Positions 33,354-42,161 of a stretch of DNA of 64,000 nucleotides are shown here, piece after piece. Each line of letters begins with the position of its first letter. The first letter of the stretch is position 1. The position numbers were made by a program, and so were the translations under genes. Origin of the DNA: Hymenobacter setariae. Lineage in GTDB: Bacteria; Bacteroidota; Bacteroidia; Cytophagales; Hymenobacteraceae. Location: the NCBI RefSeq assembly GCF_007713685.1, contig NZ_VMRJ01000002.1, positions 434,001 to 498,000 on the forward strand. Direction: 5' to 3'. The notes beneath the pieces were generated by a model. The model made no database searches, was not told the DNA's origin, and worked only from the letters and a program-made list of their open reading frames with translations.

Positions 33354-35195
33354 TTAGTGCTTGGTAAAAGGCCAAACGCTCTTCCTGCTAGCCTCTTGCA
33401 TTCGGGGCAGAGTGGCCCTAGAGGGTAGCGGTTGTGCTAGGGTAGCGTTCTCCGAGGTCGAAGGGCCTTGTGCTACTAGCTGCCCCTGTGGGCGAGGTCC
33501 TTTAGAAAACAAGCTGGCGAGAGCACTACCTAGGTGCCACTTGTTGCGAGTGGGCTTGGTATCGAGCGCAAGCATTTGCTGCGCGTTGCTAATGGGGCCT
33601 AGCACCACGGGCGGGCTACCTTCGAGGGTGTACACAGGGTGGTGGCCAGTTGTGGCATCTTGGCGGTACTCTACTACGCGGGCGTAGTAGGTGTGCTGGG
33701 GGTCTAGGGGCGGTAGCCAGGCGCTGGTGCCCCGCTCGATAGCCACGATGCGCGTGCCATCGGCAAGGGTGCTGGCCACGCGGTAGGTGGTTCCGTCTAC
33801 AGGAAAGGCAGTGCTGGGACTATCGGCTTTGAGCAGCACCAGCCGGTGCGTGCCCGAGCCCGCCGCCCAAGTAAGGTGCGTAGGGCTCGCCGACCGCACG
33901 CTGGCTTGCACAGTATGAGCAGCCTGCTCGGGCGCAAATAGGTCGTGCGTTGGCCAGCTCTTAATGGCAGTCCGCCACTTTCCGCCTAGCGCAGTCAGCT
34001 CTTGCCAAAACTGTGTCGAGCTGTTGTTGGTATTGAGCAGGATGGCCCAAGTGTAGCCATCGGCCGTGCGCATTAGGAGGCTGGCCGAGCCATCGAGGCA
34101 GCCAGTGTGCCACCACGTGCCACCACTCACCATCCAGCCTTTGGCGTAGTAGGTATTCATGGCCGAAGGCTCGGTCATGCTGCGCAGCGTGGCGGTGGCG
34201 AGTAAGGGCGCCCGCGATGCCAAGCTATCGGTGGCTACTACCAGCCGCACTAGGTCGCGGGCCGAAAACAGCCAGCCGCCGTGCGCATTCATGGCCTCTA
34301 CTTGGTAGCCCCCGTTGGCGGCGGGCACCTGCTGCGCGGGGTCGTAGCACGAGGGCAAGCAGTAGGCGCTCTGGTAGGCGCTTTCGCGTTCGTGGCGGGC
34401 GGCGGGTAAGTTGCGCCCTAGGTGCGCCTCGAGCACGCCGCTGGGCTGCAGCACGTGCTGGCGCACCCAGGCTTCGTAGGGCTGGTGCGTCACCGCTTCC
34501 AATACCTTGCCCAATACGAGGTAGCCGGTATTAGAGTAGGCGAACCGGGTGCCAGGCTCAAAATTCAGCCCTTGCCGCAGCATATAGCGAATGAGGGTCG
34601 AATCGCCGACAGGGTTAGCAACACCCATCACAGCCGCTACGTGGGTTGGAAACTCGACGGGGTCGCAGGCACCGTAACCGTCGCAGCCAACGCTGCGGTC
34701 CCAGCCAGCAGTGTGCTCCAGCAGCTGCTGCACCGTGATGCGGTAGAGGCGCGCATCCCGAATTTCTTGGGTGTACGCGGTGGCCCCTAGGTAGCCTTGA
34801 GGGCCGAATACGGGGTGCGAGAGGTTGATTTTGCCTTCCTCCACCAGCTTCATAATGGCCAGTGCGGTGACTGTTTTGGAGAGGCTGGCCACCCGTAGCA
34901 AGTGGTAGGGCTGCATGGGCGTGGTGCGGGCCACATCGGCGTAGCCAAAGGCTCGCTCATACACCAGCTTGTCATCCTTGGCTAGCGCTACGGATGCACC
35001 GAGCACTTTCCAGCGCTGCATAAACTGCTGCATCGTGGCATCGCAGGGCGCGAGAGCAGGTACTGCCACGCCGGTTTGAGCGAGGCTGCGCAGGCCTAGC
35101 AATCCCAGCAAGAAGGTAAAGAGTAGTTTCAAACGACAATCTGCTAGCCCAATCCCTGATTTCGTTGATGTAACGGCACAGTTTGGTATTAGCAA
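33354..35195 (-). CDS. Secreted serine hydrolase, class C beta-lactamase / D-Ala-peptidase fold
   Basis: A 613-residue exported protein. The frame begins with ATG at 35195, but a TTG at 35132 would start MKLLFTFLLGLLGLRSLAQ, a proper signal peptide, and may be the real start. The beta-lactamase-like domain (~50-400) shows the nucleophile motif SLSK (VASLSKTVTALAIMKL), the second motif YSNTGY and a HTGCLDG segment in the KTG position. The last ~200 residues include a fibronectin-III-like module (LTWAAGSGTHRLVLL to YYARVVEYRQD) and a disordered tail. Such proteins act as esterases, peptidases or beta-lactamases; the substrate is unknown. Confidence 0.82.
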   Translation of the reverse strand: MLIPNCAVTSTKSGIGLADCRLKLLFTFLLGLLGLRSLAQTGVAVPALAPCDATMQQFMQRWKVLGASVALAKDDKLVYERAFGYADVARTTPMQPYHLLRVASLSKTVTALAIMKLVEEGKINLSHPVFGPQGYLGATAYTQEIRDARLYRITVQQLLEHTAGWDRSVGCDGYGACDPVEFPTHVAAVMGVANPVGDSTLIRYMLRQGLNFEPGTRFAYSNTGYLVLGKVLEAVTHQPYEAWVRQHVLQPSGVLEAHLGRNLPAARHERESAYQSAYCLPSCYDPAQQVPAANGGYQVEAMNAHGGWLFSARDLVRLVVATDSLASRAPLLATATLRSMTEPSAMNTYYAKGWMVSGGTWWHTGCLDGSASLLMRTADGYTWAILLNTNNSSTQFWQELTALGGKWRTAIKSWPTHDLFAPEQAAHTVQASVRSASPTHLTWAAGSGTHRLVLLKADSPSTAFPVDGTTYRVASTLADGTRIVAIERGTSAWLPPLDPQHTYYARVVEYRQDATTGHHPVYTLEGSPPVVLGPISNAQQMLALDTKPTRNKWHLGSALASLFSKGPRPQGQLVAQGPSTSENATLAQPLPSRATLPRMQEASRKSVWPFTKH

Positions 35196-35569
35196 ATTTA
35201 TTGTATTTAATTAAGCAATAAAATGCAGGTTTAATGAATAATATTTAATTTTTCTAAGAGTCATACTTGGGTGGTAATTAGGTGGCGGCACCTTAAGCTT
35301 GCTATTGGGTTGATAGGGTAGTTTTATTCGCCTTCGAATGATAGACCCCAATAATCAATGAATGTAATTTGTTGATGCTTGATAAGCAGGTTTAATTTAT
35401 ATGAATTGTATTATTTAACTGTTTTTGTTCAGGCGATATTCATCTGTTGGCGTAGCTACAGCAATCCTCGGCAATGCTTAGTGAGCTTACCTTGCCGGCT
35501 CTAGGCTACCGTTGCGCGCTACTTGCTAGGCAAGGGGGTGGCAACGGGTTAATAGTAATTTGTAAAGCA
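35196..35569. other. AT-rich divergent intergenic region
   Basis: About 370 bases, clearly richer in A and T than the surroundings, between two divergent secreted-protein genes. TATTG and CAATA form a small inverted repeat around TATTTAATTAAG near 35202-35223. Probably holds both promoters; no exact TAnnTTTG box pair, RNA or coding frame was recognised. Confidence 0.4.
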
Positions 35570-37747
35570 ATGAGCCGCTGCATACTTCTCAGAAAACTTA
35601 ACCTAATGTTGTGGTGCGTGGGTGGGCTGCTTGGGCAGCCGGCAGCGGCGCAAGTAGCACGCTCTAAAACCGAAACCACGTCCTTCCAAATCGACCAGCC
35701 GTGGAGCGCCGCCGTCGATGTGCGGTCCGACATCGTGATGCTCTATGGCATTGGCGATGATTTCCCAACTCGGGCGGCTTCTTGGCAGGGCAAGGGCTAC
35801 AATGTGCAGTTTATGACGGGTATTGCCTGGGGCAATTACCAGCCTTACTTCGAGGGTAAGTTTGATGGCCGGCCGCACCCAGAAGATGTTCAGCTAGAGC
35901 GCGATGGCACGCGCATCATGCACGGCCCTACGGTGCCCTACGTGGTGCCTTCGCAGCATTACCTCGACTACATGAAAACCCAGGTCAAGCGGGCCATCGA
36001 CTTCGGGGTGACGGCCATATACTTAGAGGAACCTGAGTTTTGGGCTCGCGGCGGCTACAGCGAAACCTTTAAGAAAGAGTGGCAGGACTACTACCACTTT
36101 GCCTGGATGCCGCAGCACGAGTCGCCGGAGGCTACGTACTTGTCTTCAAAGCTCAAGTACCAGCTGTATTTCAGAGCTTTGAAGGAGATATTTTCTTATA
36201 TCAAGACATACAGCGAAAGCAAGGGCCAGCGGGTGAAATGCTTTGTGCCCACGCACTCGCTGCTCAATTACTCGGCCTGGGAAATTGTGAGCCCCGAAGC
36301 CAGCCTAGCCGCGCTGCCAGGCATGGACGGCTACATTGCCCAGGTGTGGACTGGTACTGCCCGGGTGCCCAATTACTTCAATGGTGTGAAGAAAGAGCGG
36401 GTCTTTGAAAATGCCTTTCTGGAGTACAGCTCGGTGCTGTCGATGACCGCGCCCACTAAGAAAACGGTCTACTTCCTGACCGACCCCATCGAGGATGGCG
36501 TGCGCAGCTGGGATGACTACAAGAAAAACTACGAGGCCACCTTCACAGCCGAGCTGATGTTTCCGAGTGTCAATCACTTCGAAGTGATGCCGTGGCCCAA
36601 TAGAATCTACCAAGGTAAGTTTCCGGTGCGCGATAAGACTGAGCTGCAACCTATTGCGCCTGCCTACGCCACTCAGATGCAAGTGATGATAAACGCCCTC
36701 AATACCATGCCGCAGGCCGCCACCCAGGTCAGCGGCAGCAAGGGCGTGGCGGTGCTGCTCGGCAACTCGATGATGTTTCAGCGGTTTCCGGTGCACAAGG
36801 GCTACGAAGACCCACAGCTGTCTAATTTCTACGGCTTGGCGCTGCCGCTCTTCAAGCGCGGCGTGCCAGTAGACCTAGTGCATATGGAGAACCTAGGGTA
36901 CCCCGAAGCCCTGACGCAAACCAAAGTGCTGCTCGTGTCTTACGCCAACATGAAGCCGACTTCTGCGCTGGTGCACGAGAAGCTAGCCGCTTGGGTGAAA
37001 GCCGGTGGGGTGCTGGTATACTATGGCAAGGACGCGGACCCGTTTCAGCAGGTGAAAGAGTGGTGGAACACTGGCAGCTTCCACTACGATACGCCATTGG
37101 CGCATCTGCTACAGCTTATGCAGCTGCCTGCTAGCCAGCAGGATGGGGTCTATGCCTACGGCAAGGGAAAGGTGTATGTCACCAAAACGGACCCCAAGGA
37201 GCTAGTTATGCAGCCGCAGGCCGACCAGTCATTTATCAAGCAGCTGCAGCAAGCATATGAGCGCGATGCTCGTGCGGGCCAGTTGCAATTCAAAAACTCT
37301 TACCGGCTCGACCGCGGCCCCTACACACTGGCCGCGGTGTTGGATGAAAACGAAAACCAAGAGCCCCTAGTTATTCAGGGCCCCCTGCTAGACCTATACG
37401 ACCCCGAACTGCCTGTGCTGCCATCCAAGTCGGTGGCGCCTACCAAGCAGGCTTTTCTATACCGGCTGCCGTCGCCCAAAGAACGCAAGCTACCTAGGGT
37501 ACTGGCTGCGGCTGCGCGGGTCTATGACTTTAAAGCGCAGCCTACCAGCGTGTCGTTTTCTACTAAAAGCCCCGCTAATACGAACAATGTCATGCGCATC
37601 TTGCTGCCTAGCAAGCCAGGCAAAGTAGCCGTGACACGCGGCGGCACGTCTGAATCCGCCACGTACGCCTGGGATGCCCAAAGCAGCACGCTGCTGCTGA
37701 AATTTCGCAATTATTCGGAGGCAGTAGACGTCAAAATCAGTTTGTAA
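35570..37747 (+). CDS. Secreted TIM-barrel protein, glycoside-hydrolase-like
   Basis: About 725 residues from ATG at 35570 (MSRCILLRKLNLMLWCVGGL); the frame is open from 35474, but this start gives a signal peptide ending near AAAQ. ATG at 35606 is also possible. A central region has barrel-like strands with acidic ends: GVTAIYLEEPEFWARGGYSE, MDGYIAQVWTGTARVPNYF and SVNHFEVMPWPNRIYQGKFP. A later part (KVLLVSYANMKPTSALVHEK, VKAGGVLVYYGKDADPFQQV) resembles the glutamine-amidotransferase-like domain found in GH42-type enzymes, and a beta domain ends the protein. Glu pair EEPE is a candidate active site. No family can be named with confidence. Confidence 0.6.
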   Translation: MSRCILLRKLNLMLWCVGGLLGQPAAAQVARSKTETTSFQIDQPWSAAVDVRSDIVMLYGIGDDFPTRAASWQGKGYNVQFMTGIAWGNYQPYFEGKFDGRPHPEDVQLERDGTRIMHGPTVPYVVPSQHYLDYMKTQVKRAIDFGVTAIYLEEPEFWARGGYSETFKKEWQDYYHFAWMPQHESPEATYLSSKLKYQLYFRALKEIFSYIKTYSESKGQRVKCFVPTHSLLNYSAWEIVSPEASLAALPGMDGYIAQVWTGTARVPNYFNGVKKERVFENAFLEYSSVLSMTAPTKKTVYFLTDPIEDGVRSWDDYKKNYEATFTAELMFPSVNHFEVMPWPNRIYQGKFPVRDKTELQPIAPAYATQMQVMINALNTMPQAATQVSGSKGVAVLLGNSMMFQRFPVHKGYEDPQLSNFYGLALPLFKRGVPVDLVHMENLGYPEALTQTKVLLVSYANMKPTSALVHEKLAAWVKAGGVLVYYGKDADPFQQVKEWWNTGSFHYDTPLAHLLQLMQLPASQQDGVYAYGKGKVYVTKTDPKELVMQPQADQSFIKQLQQAYERDARAGQLQFKNSYRLDRGPYTLAAVLDENENQEPLVIQGPLLDLYDPELPVLPSKSVAPTKQAFLYRLPSPKERKLPRVLAAAARVYDFKAQPTSVSFSTKSPANTNNVMRILLPSKPGKVAVTRGGTSESATYAWDAQSSTLLLKFRNYSEAVDVKISL

Positions 37748-37784
37748 ATGTCTTGCTGAGCTAGCATGCTCATCGCTCGTGTTG

Positions 37785-37929
37785 CCCCACCCCCGGCCCC
37801 TCCCCTCCGGGAGAGGGGAGCCTAATGTAAAAAGTGCCGTTGACACTATGCAACGAGCAGCCTATCGATTGCCCATCGTTAATTGACGATAGGCTCCCCT
37901 CTCCCGGAGGGGAGGGGCCGGGGGTGGGG
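37785..37929. repeat. MITE-like element with 39-base perfect terminal inverted repeats
   Basis: CCCCACCCCCGGCCCCTCCC... at 37785-37823 is repeated exactly in reverse complement at 37891-37929. The 67-base interior has no coding capacity, but its right end folds with CCTATCG...CGATAGG. The length of 145 bases, perfect arms and intergenic placement fit a small non-autonomous element. No flanking target duplication is evident. Confidence 0.85.
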
Positions 37930-38014
37930 TAGTACGCCAATTAACCTTCTAGGTCATTGTGCATCGTTAAACCTACCGTAATGCAGTGCCGTGCAGCCAA
38001 AATGGGTGGTCCGG

Positions 38015-38022
38015 TATCTTTG
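38015..38022 (+). promoter_or_regulatory. -7 box upstream of the phosphatase gene
   Basis: TATCTTTG fits TAnnTTTG and lies 25 bases before the chosen ATG at 38048. No clear -33 TTTG was found. Confidence 0.5.
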
Positions 38023-38047
38023 CCCACCGGTTCACACGGTTTACTGC

Positions 38048-39748
38048 ATGAAAAAAATACTGTTGTTGTCGTTGCTCGCGCTGCCGGCGCTGGCCCAGAA
38101 GAAGGGCGCGGCCCTCGAGCGCCCCAAGTTGGTAGTGGGCATCGTGGTCGACCAAATGCGCTACGACTACCTCTACCGCTACTGGAGTAAGTTCGGCAGC
38201 GACGGCTTTCGGCGCCTCCTAGGTGAGGGCTTTAGCTACGAAAGCTGCCACTACAACTACGTGCCCACCTACACCGGGCCGGGCCACGCCAGCGTGTACA
38301 CGGGCACCACGCCCGCCAACCACGGCATTGTGGGCAATAACTGGTATGAGCGCGAAGTCGGCAAAGGCACCTACGTCACCGACGACAAAACTGTGCAGGC
38401 CGTAGGCGGCTCGGCGGCAGCCGGCCAGATGTCGCCGGCCCACATGCTCACCACCACCATCACCGACGAGCTGCGCCTGGCCACCAACTTCCAAAGCAAG
38501 GTAATCGGGCTGAGTATGAAGGACCGGGGCAGCATTTTGCCCGCCGGCCACGCCGCCAACGCTGCCTACTGGTACGACGGCGTTAGTGGCGCCTTCATGA
38601 GCAGCACCTTCTACACCAAGGAGCTGCCGGCTTGGGTGCAGAAGTTTAACGCCGCTGGCCATGCCGCCGAGTACCTCAGCAAGCCCTGGACCACGCTGCT
38701 GCCCATTGCCGACTACACCGAGAGCTCGCCCGACGATGTAGCCTGGGAATCGGCTTACAAGGGCGAGGCCAAGCCCGTGTTTCCGCATGACCTGCCGGTG
38801 CTGAGCGGCGCAACGCCAACAACTGTAGCTGCCACCATGCGCGCCGCCGGCGAAAAGCCCGCTAAGGCCACTTCTCAAAATCTTGACCTTATCCGCTCTA
38901 CGCCGTTTGGCAACTCGCTCACGGCCGACTTTGCCCTCGAAACCCTGCGCGCCGAGCAAATGGGCCTAGGTAGCCAAACTGACTTCTTGGCCGTTAGCTT
39001 CAGCAGCACCGACTACGTGGGCCACCAGTTTGGCACCACTGCCATCGAAACCGAGGACACGTACCTGCGCCTCGACCGCGACCTAGCCCGCCTGCTGGCC
39101 GGCATCGACAAGCAAGTAGGGAAGGGCAATGCCCTGGTGTTCCTCACCGCCGACCACGCCGCCAACCAAGCGCCCGGCTTCCTCGAAGCCCACAAGCTGC
39201 CCGGCGGCGGCGTAGGCCCGGCCATTGTGCGCGATACGGTGCAGCGCGTGCTGGCCCGCCAGCACGGCCCCGGCCAGTGGGTGCTGAGTTACGAAAACCA
39301 GCAGGTTTATCTCAATCGCCCGCTCATCGCTCAGAAAAAGCTGAACTTGAGCCAAATACAGGAGGAAGTGGCTGACATTCTCCGCGCCCAGCCGCACATT
39401 ACGGAGGCCATCACGGCCCACGACCTGCTGCACGGTAGCTGGAACGAAGGCCTAGGGCATTATCAGCAAAATGGCTTCCACGCCTCGCGCTCGGGCGATG
39501 TGCTGGCCGTGCTGGCCCCCGGCTGGCTCGAAGCCTATGGCTACCCCGTGGTGAAAGGCACAACCCACGGCGCCTCCTGGGCCTACGATACCCACGTGCC
39601 GCTCTTGTTTTGGGGCTGGCACGTGCGCCACGGCGAATCGGCAGCGCCAGTCAAAATCGTGGACATTGCGCCCACCGTGGCTCGCTACCTGCACATTCAG
39701 GAACCTAGCGGCTGCACGGGCACGCCACTTACCGAAGTAATGAAATAA
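38048..39748 (+). CDS. PafA-type alkaline phosphatase (phosphomonoesterase)
   Basis: A 566-residue secreted phosphatase of the alkaline-phosphatase superfamily. ATG at 38048 (MKKILLLSLLALPALAQ) gives a signal peptide; the longer frame from 37991 does not. It has Asp35 in VVGIVVDQMRYDYLYRYW, Thr76 as probable nucleophile in YVPTYTGPGHASVYTG, Asn in NHGIVGNNWYE, and Lys/Arg in SMKDRGSILPAGHAAN, plus the metal sites SFSSTDYVGHQFG and FLTADHAANQAPG. Thr as nucleophile with these Asn and Lys/Arg contacts is the PafA pattern, a Bacteroidota enzyme expressed irrespective of phosphate. It releases phosphate from organic monoesters in the periplasm or outside. Confidence 0.92.
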   Translation: MKKILLLSLLALPALAQKKGAALERPKLVVGIVVDQMRYDYLYRYWSKFGSDGFRRLLGEGFSYESCHYNYVPTYTGPGHASVYTGTTPANHGIVGNNWYEREVGKGTYVTDDKTVQAVGGSAAAGQMSPAHMLTTTITDELRLATNFQSKVIGLSMKDRGSILPAGHAANAAYWYDGVSGAFMSSTFYTKELPAWVQKFNAAGHAAEYLSKPWTTLLPIADYTESSPDDVAWESAYKGEAKPVFPHDLPVLSGATPTTVAATMRAAGEKPAKATSQNLDLIRSTPFGNSLTADFALETLRAEQMGLGSQTDFLAVSFSSTDYVGHQFGTTAIETEDTYLRLDRDLARLLAGIDKQVGKGNALVFLTADHAANQAPGFLEAHKLPGGGVGPAIVRDTVQRVLARQHGPGQWVLSYENQQVYLNRPLIAQKKLNLSQIQEEVADILRAQPHITEAITAHDLLHGSWNEGLGHYQQNGFHASRSGDVLAVLAPGWLEAYGYPVVKGTTHGASWAYDTHVPLLFWGWHVRHGESAAPVKIVDIAPTVARYLHIQEPSGCTGTPLTEVMK

Positions 39749-39770
39749 AGTAACCGAATTTAATTGGGGA

Positions 39771-39826
39771 AGAAAAAGTCGATTGCTGCTGAAGTAGATA
39801 GCAGTAGCGTCAGCTTTTTCTTTTTC
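39771..39826 (+). terminator. Terminator of the phosphatase gene
   Basis: AGAAAAAG (39771-39778) pairs with CTTTTTCT (39814-39821), with an inner CTGCT/AGCAG stem, and a T-rich tail follows. It separates the phosphatase from the pyrophosphatase gene. Confidence 0.65.
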
Positions 39827-39905
39827 AGGGCCGCATCTGTCGCATCTTTGTCACGTAATTGCCAGCCCGATTTCCCCTTCCCCTCACCTCTTCACTCCAT
39901 TTAAC

Positions 39906-40460
39906 GTGGCCCATTTTAACCCTTGGCACGACGTATCGCGCGGCGATAACCTTCCCGAAACTGTAACTGGCATTATTGAAATCCCGAAGGGTAGCAAAGG
40001 CAAGTACGAACTCGACAAAGACAGCGGCCTGCTCAAACTCGACCGCGTGCTGTTCTCGGCTGTGCATTACCCCGCCGCCTACGGCTTTATTCCGCGCACG
40101 TACTGCGACGACAAAGACCCGCTCGATATCTTGGTGCTGTGCTCGGTTGACATTCCGCACATGTGCGTAGTCGAGGCCAAAGTAATCGGCGTAATGCAGA
40201 TGCTTGACCAAGACGAGGAAGACGATAAAATCATCGCCGTAGCCGCCCACGACGTGAGCGTGAATCACTACAACGAGCTCGCCGACCTGCCGCCCTACAT
40301 GATGCTCGAAATGCAGCGCTTCTTCGAAGACTACAAAGCTCTCGAAAAGAAGCACGTAGAAGTAAAGCAGTTCCTAGGTCGCGAAGATGCCTACCGCATC
40401 ATCAACGAGAGCGTGAAGCTCTACGAAGAAACTTTCGGCGCCGAGCACCAGCAAGCGTAA
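39906..40460 (+). CDS. ppa: Inorganic pyrophosphatase (family I)
   Basis: Hydrolyses pyrophosphate and so pulls biosynthetic reactions forward in the cytoplasm. A 184-residue protein with a GTG start at 39906 (reading [18 protein letters not shown]), since no ATG precedes the conserved part. It shows [40 protein letters not shown] (the active-site Asp cluster DDKDPLD) and [12 protein letters not shown], all typical of soluble Mg-dependent family I enzymes. CATCTTTG at 39843 could be a weak -7 box. A strong hairpin follows at 40480. Confidence 0.94.
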   Translation: MAHFNPWHDVSRGDNLPETVTGIIEIPKGSKGKYELDKDSGLLKLDRVLFSAVHYPAAYGFIPRTYCDDKDPLDILVLCSVDIPHMCVVEAKVIGVMQMLDQDEEDDKIIAVAAHDVSVNHYNELADLPPYMMLEMQRFFEDYKALEKKHVEVKQFLGREDAYRIINESVKLYEETFGAEHQQA

Positions 40461-40479
40461 GTGTTGCAGTGTGTTGCCT

Positions 40480-40521
40480 GAACGTCAGGCCGCCCGGTTT
40501 CGTCCGGGCGGCCTGACGTTC
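40480..40521 (+). terminator. Terminator of ppa
   Basis: GAACGTCAGGCCGCCCGG (40480-40497) pairs perfectly with CCGGGCGGCCTGACGTTC (40504-40521), followed by a short T-rich stretch. Confidence 0.85.
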
Positions 40522-40548
40522 TTTCGTTAGGCTAGTTTCTTTGCTACT

Positions 40549-41403
40549 ATGTCGCCCCGTCGCGCCCTTCCGTTGCGCCTGCTCGATGCGCTGCTCTACA
40601 GCAGCGTGTGGCTGGCGGCTGCCGCTGCTGCCCAAACGGCGGGGGTGCTGCACGAGCTGCCCGGGGGCTTTGTGGCGGCTGGGTGGCAGGCGGTGGCTTT
40701 GGTATTTGCTGTCACGCTGCTTACCTATAACCTCGACGCGGCCCTGCCCTTCAAGCACCGGCAGCCGGTGGGTACCTCGGGCCGCAAGGCCTGGCAGCAC
40801 CGCCACCGCTGGGGCCTGGCCACGCTGGCGGGTTTGGCGGCCCTAGGTGGGGCCTGGCTGCTGCTAGTGGGCGGCTGGCTGCACTACCTACCGCTGCTGC
40901 TGCCGCTGGCCGCCCTGGCCCTAGGCTACTCGCTGCCGCTGCTGCCCTGGCAGGGGCGCTGGCGGGCCGTGCGCGAGGTGCCCCTGCTCAAAGTATTTTT
41001 GATTGGAGGCGTGTGGGCGGCCGTGACAGTGGGGTTGCCTGCGCTGGCACTGCACCGGCCGCTGGCCCCGCTGGCGCCCCTGCTGGCGCAACGGTTTTGC
41101 CTAGTGTCAGCGCTGGCCATTGTGTTTGATATCCGCGACTTTAGACGCGACCGACTTACTAACCTGCGCACCATGCCCGTAGTGCTGGGCCTAGGTGGCG
41201 CCAAGACCATGGCGCTGGTGCTGCTCAGCATCTCAGTGGCTATTGGCCTGTGGCGGGGCTCGCCACCACTAGTAGTGCTGCTGCCGGCCGCGCTGGCTGC
41301 TTGGATTATTGCTGTCTCGCGCGACACGCGTAGCGACTACTTCTTCGCCCTTGTGGCCGATGGCGCGCTACTGGTGCAGGCAGCAGCCGTGTTCTTGCTG
41401 TGA
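40549..41403 (+). CDS. UbiA-prenyltransferase-like integral membrane protein
   Basis: A 284-residue protein with about eight hydrophobic helices. VTLLTYNLDAALPFKHRQP sits where UbiA enzymes keep the first Asp-rich motif, and VFDIRDFRRDRLTNLRTMPV where the second (DxxxD, here DIRDF) lies, followed by a conserved-type VLGLGGAK. The first motif is reduced, so activity is uncertain. UbiA enzymes transfer prenyl chains to aromatic acceptors (quinones, heme) in the membrane. It stands alone between ppa and a convergent gene, without a quinone or heme partner. Confidence 0.7.
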   Translation: MSPRRALPLRLLDALLYSSVWLAAAAAAQTAGVLHELPGGFVAAGWQAVALVFAVTLLTYNLDAALPFKHRQPVGTSGRKAWQHRHRWGLATLAGLAALGGAWLLLVGGWLHYLPLLLPLAALALGYSLPLLPWQGRWRAVREVPLLKVFLIGGVWAAVTVGLPALALHRPLAPLAPLLAQRFCLVSALAIVFDIRDFRRDRLTNLRTMPVVLGLGGAKTMALVLLSISVAIGLWRGSPPLVVLLPAALAAWIIAVSRDTRSDYFFALVADGALLVQAAAVFLL

Positions 41404-41458
41404 GGGCATAGCGCCCCACAGGCTAAGGGCTGTTCATTAGTTAGTTATTGCGGTAGGA

Positions 41459-42160
41459 TTACTGCAACACGACGCCCAGCTTGAAGCCCGCCGGAAAGTA
41501 TACGCCCTGGTGAGCGTAGTCAGAAGGCCCGCTTTGGAACTGGCTTTCGCCAAAAGTTGACCACGAATGGCTTTTGCGCACGCCTACCCCGGCGTACACG
41601 TCGAGCAAGGCCCAACTGGCCAGCGCCAGCTGGTAGCCTGCTTGCGCCGCCACGCCGTAGCGCAGCACGGTTTCGCGGTAGCGCAGGGGGCCATACACGA
41701 GGTAGGGCAAGTCGCCGGGACCTATTTCCTCGTGCCACTGGTCGTTGCGCCCAAAGTGCAGTCGAAAATATTGAACCTGTGGGCTGTAGCCGACATACAG
41801 GCCTGTGGCAAACGCCTGGCCGGCCCTAGGTGCCGATAAATAGAAGCGGTGCTGTGCCTGAAGGCCCGCACCGCGCACTAGCTCGTTGTAGCGGCGGCGA
41901 TTGGGGTCGTCGGCCACATCGGGGCGGCCGGTGGGGCCCCAGTATACTTGGGCGCCCAGCGTGAGCGTCTGGGTGGGGTGGCGAGGGCAAGCGTGTTCGG
42001 CTTCTATCCAAAACCCACTCAGCACCAAGTGTTGGGGTGTGACCTTGAAGGCCCAGCCACTGGGTGTTTGGCCCTGCACCTGCCCACCGAGCAGCCCTAG
42101 GGCCAAGCTACCTACCCAGCGAGCGCCAGCTTGTCGGCTACCTATGCGGCGTCTTCCCAT
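41459..42160 (-). CDS. Exported outer-membrane-like beta-barrel protein, unknown
   Basis: A 233-residue protein with an N-terminal signal (Arg-rich start, then VGSLALGLLGGQVQGQ) and no other hydrophobic helix. The rest alternates short strands with aromatic ends (FWIEAEHACPRHP, GLYVGYSPQVQYFRLHFGR, LRYGVAAQAGYQLALASWAL, VYFPAGFKLGVVL), as in small outer-membrane barrels. Its ATG is one base after the stop of the LVIVD lipoprotein gene (42162), so both are likely one operon. No named family recognised. Confidence 0.65.
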   Translation of the reverse strand: MGRRRIGSRQAGARWVGSLALGLLGGQVQGQTPSGWAFKVTPQHLVLSGFWIEAEHACPRHPTQTLTLGAQVYWGPTGRPDVADDPNRRRYNELVRGAGLQAQHRFYLSAPRAGQAFATGLYVGYSPQVQYFRLHFGRNDQWHEEIGPGDLPYLVYGPLRYRETVLRYGVAAQAGYQLALASWALLDVYAGVGVRKSHSWSTFGESQFQSGPSDYAHQGVYFPAGFKLGVVLQ

Positions 42161-42161
42161 T

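Noticed and set aside
37785..37929. Reading the long inverted repeat as a simple terminator
   Set aside because: Arms of 39 bases separated by 67 bases and no T-run at the ends do not fit a terminator; a MITE-like element is a better description.
38219..38959. 246-codon minus-strand frame
   Set aside because: Antisense to the PafA-type phosphatase, whose active site is intact; Gly/Val-rich translation is an artefact of GC skew.
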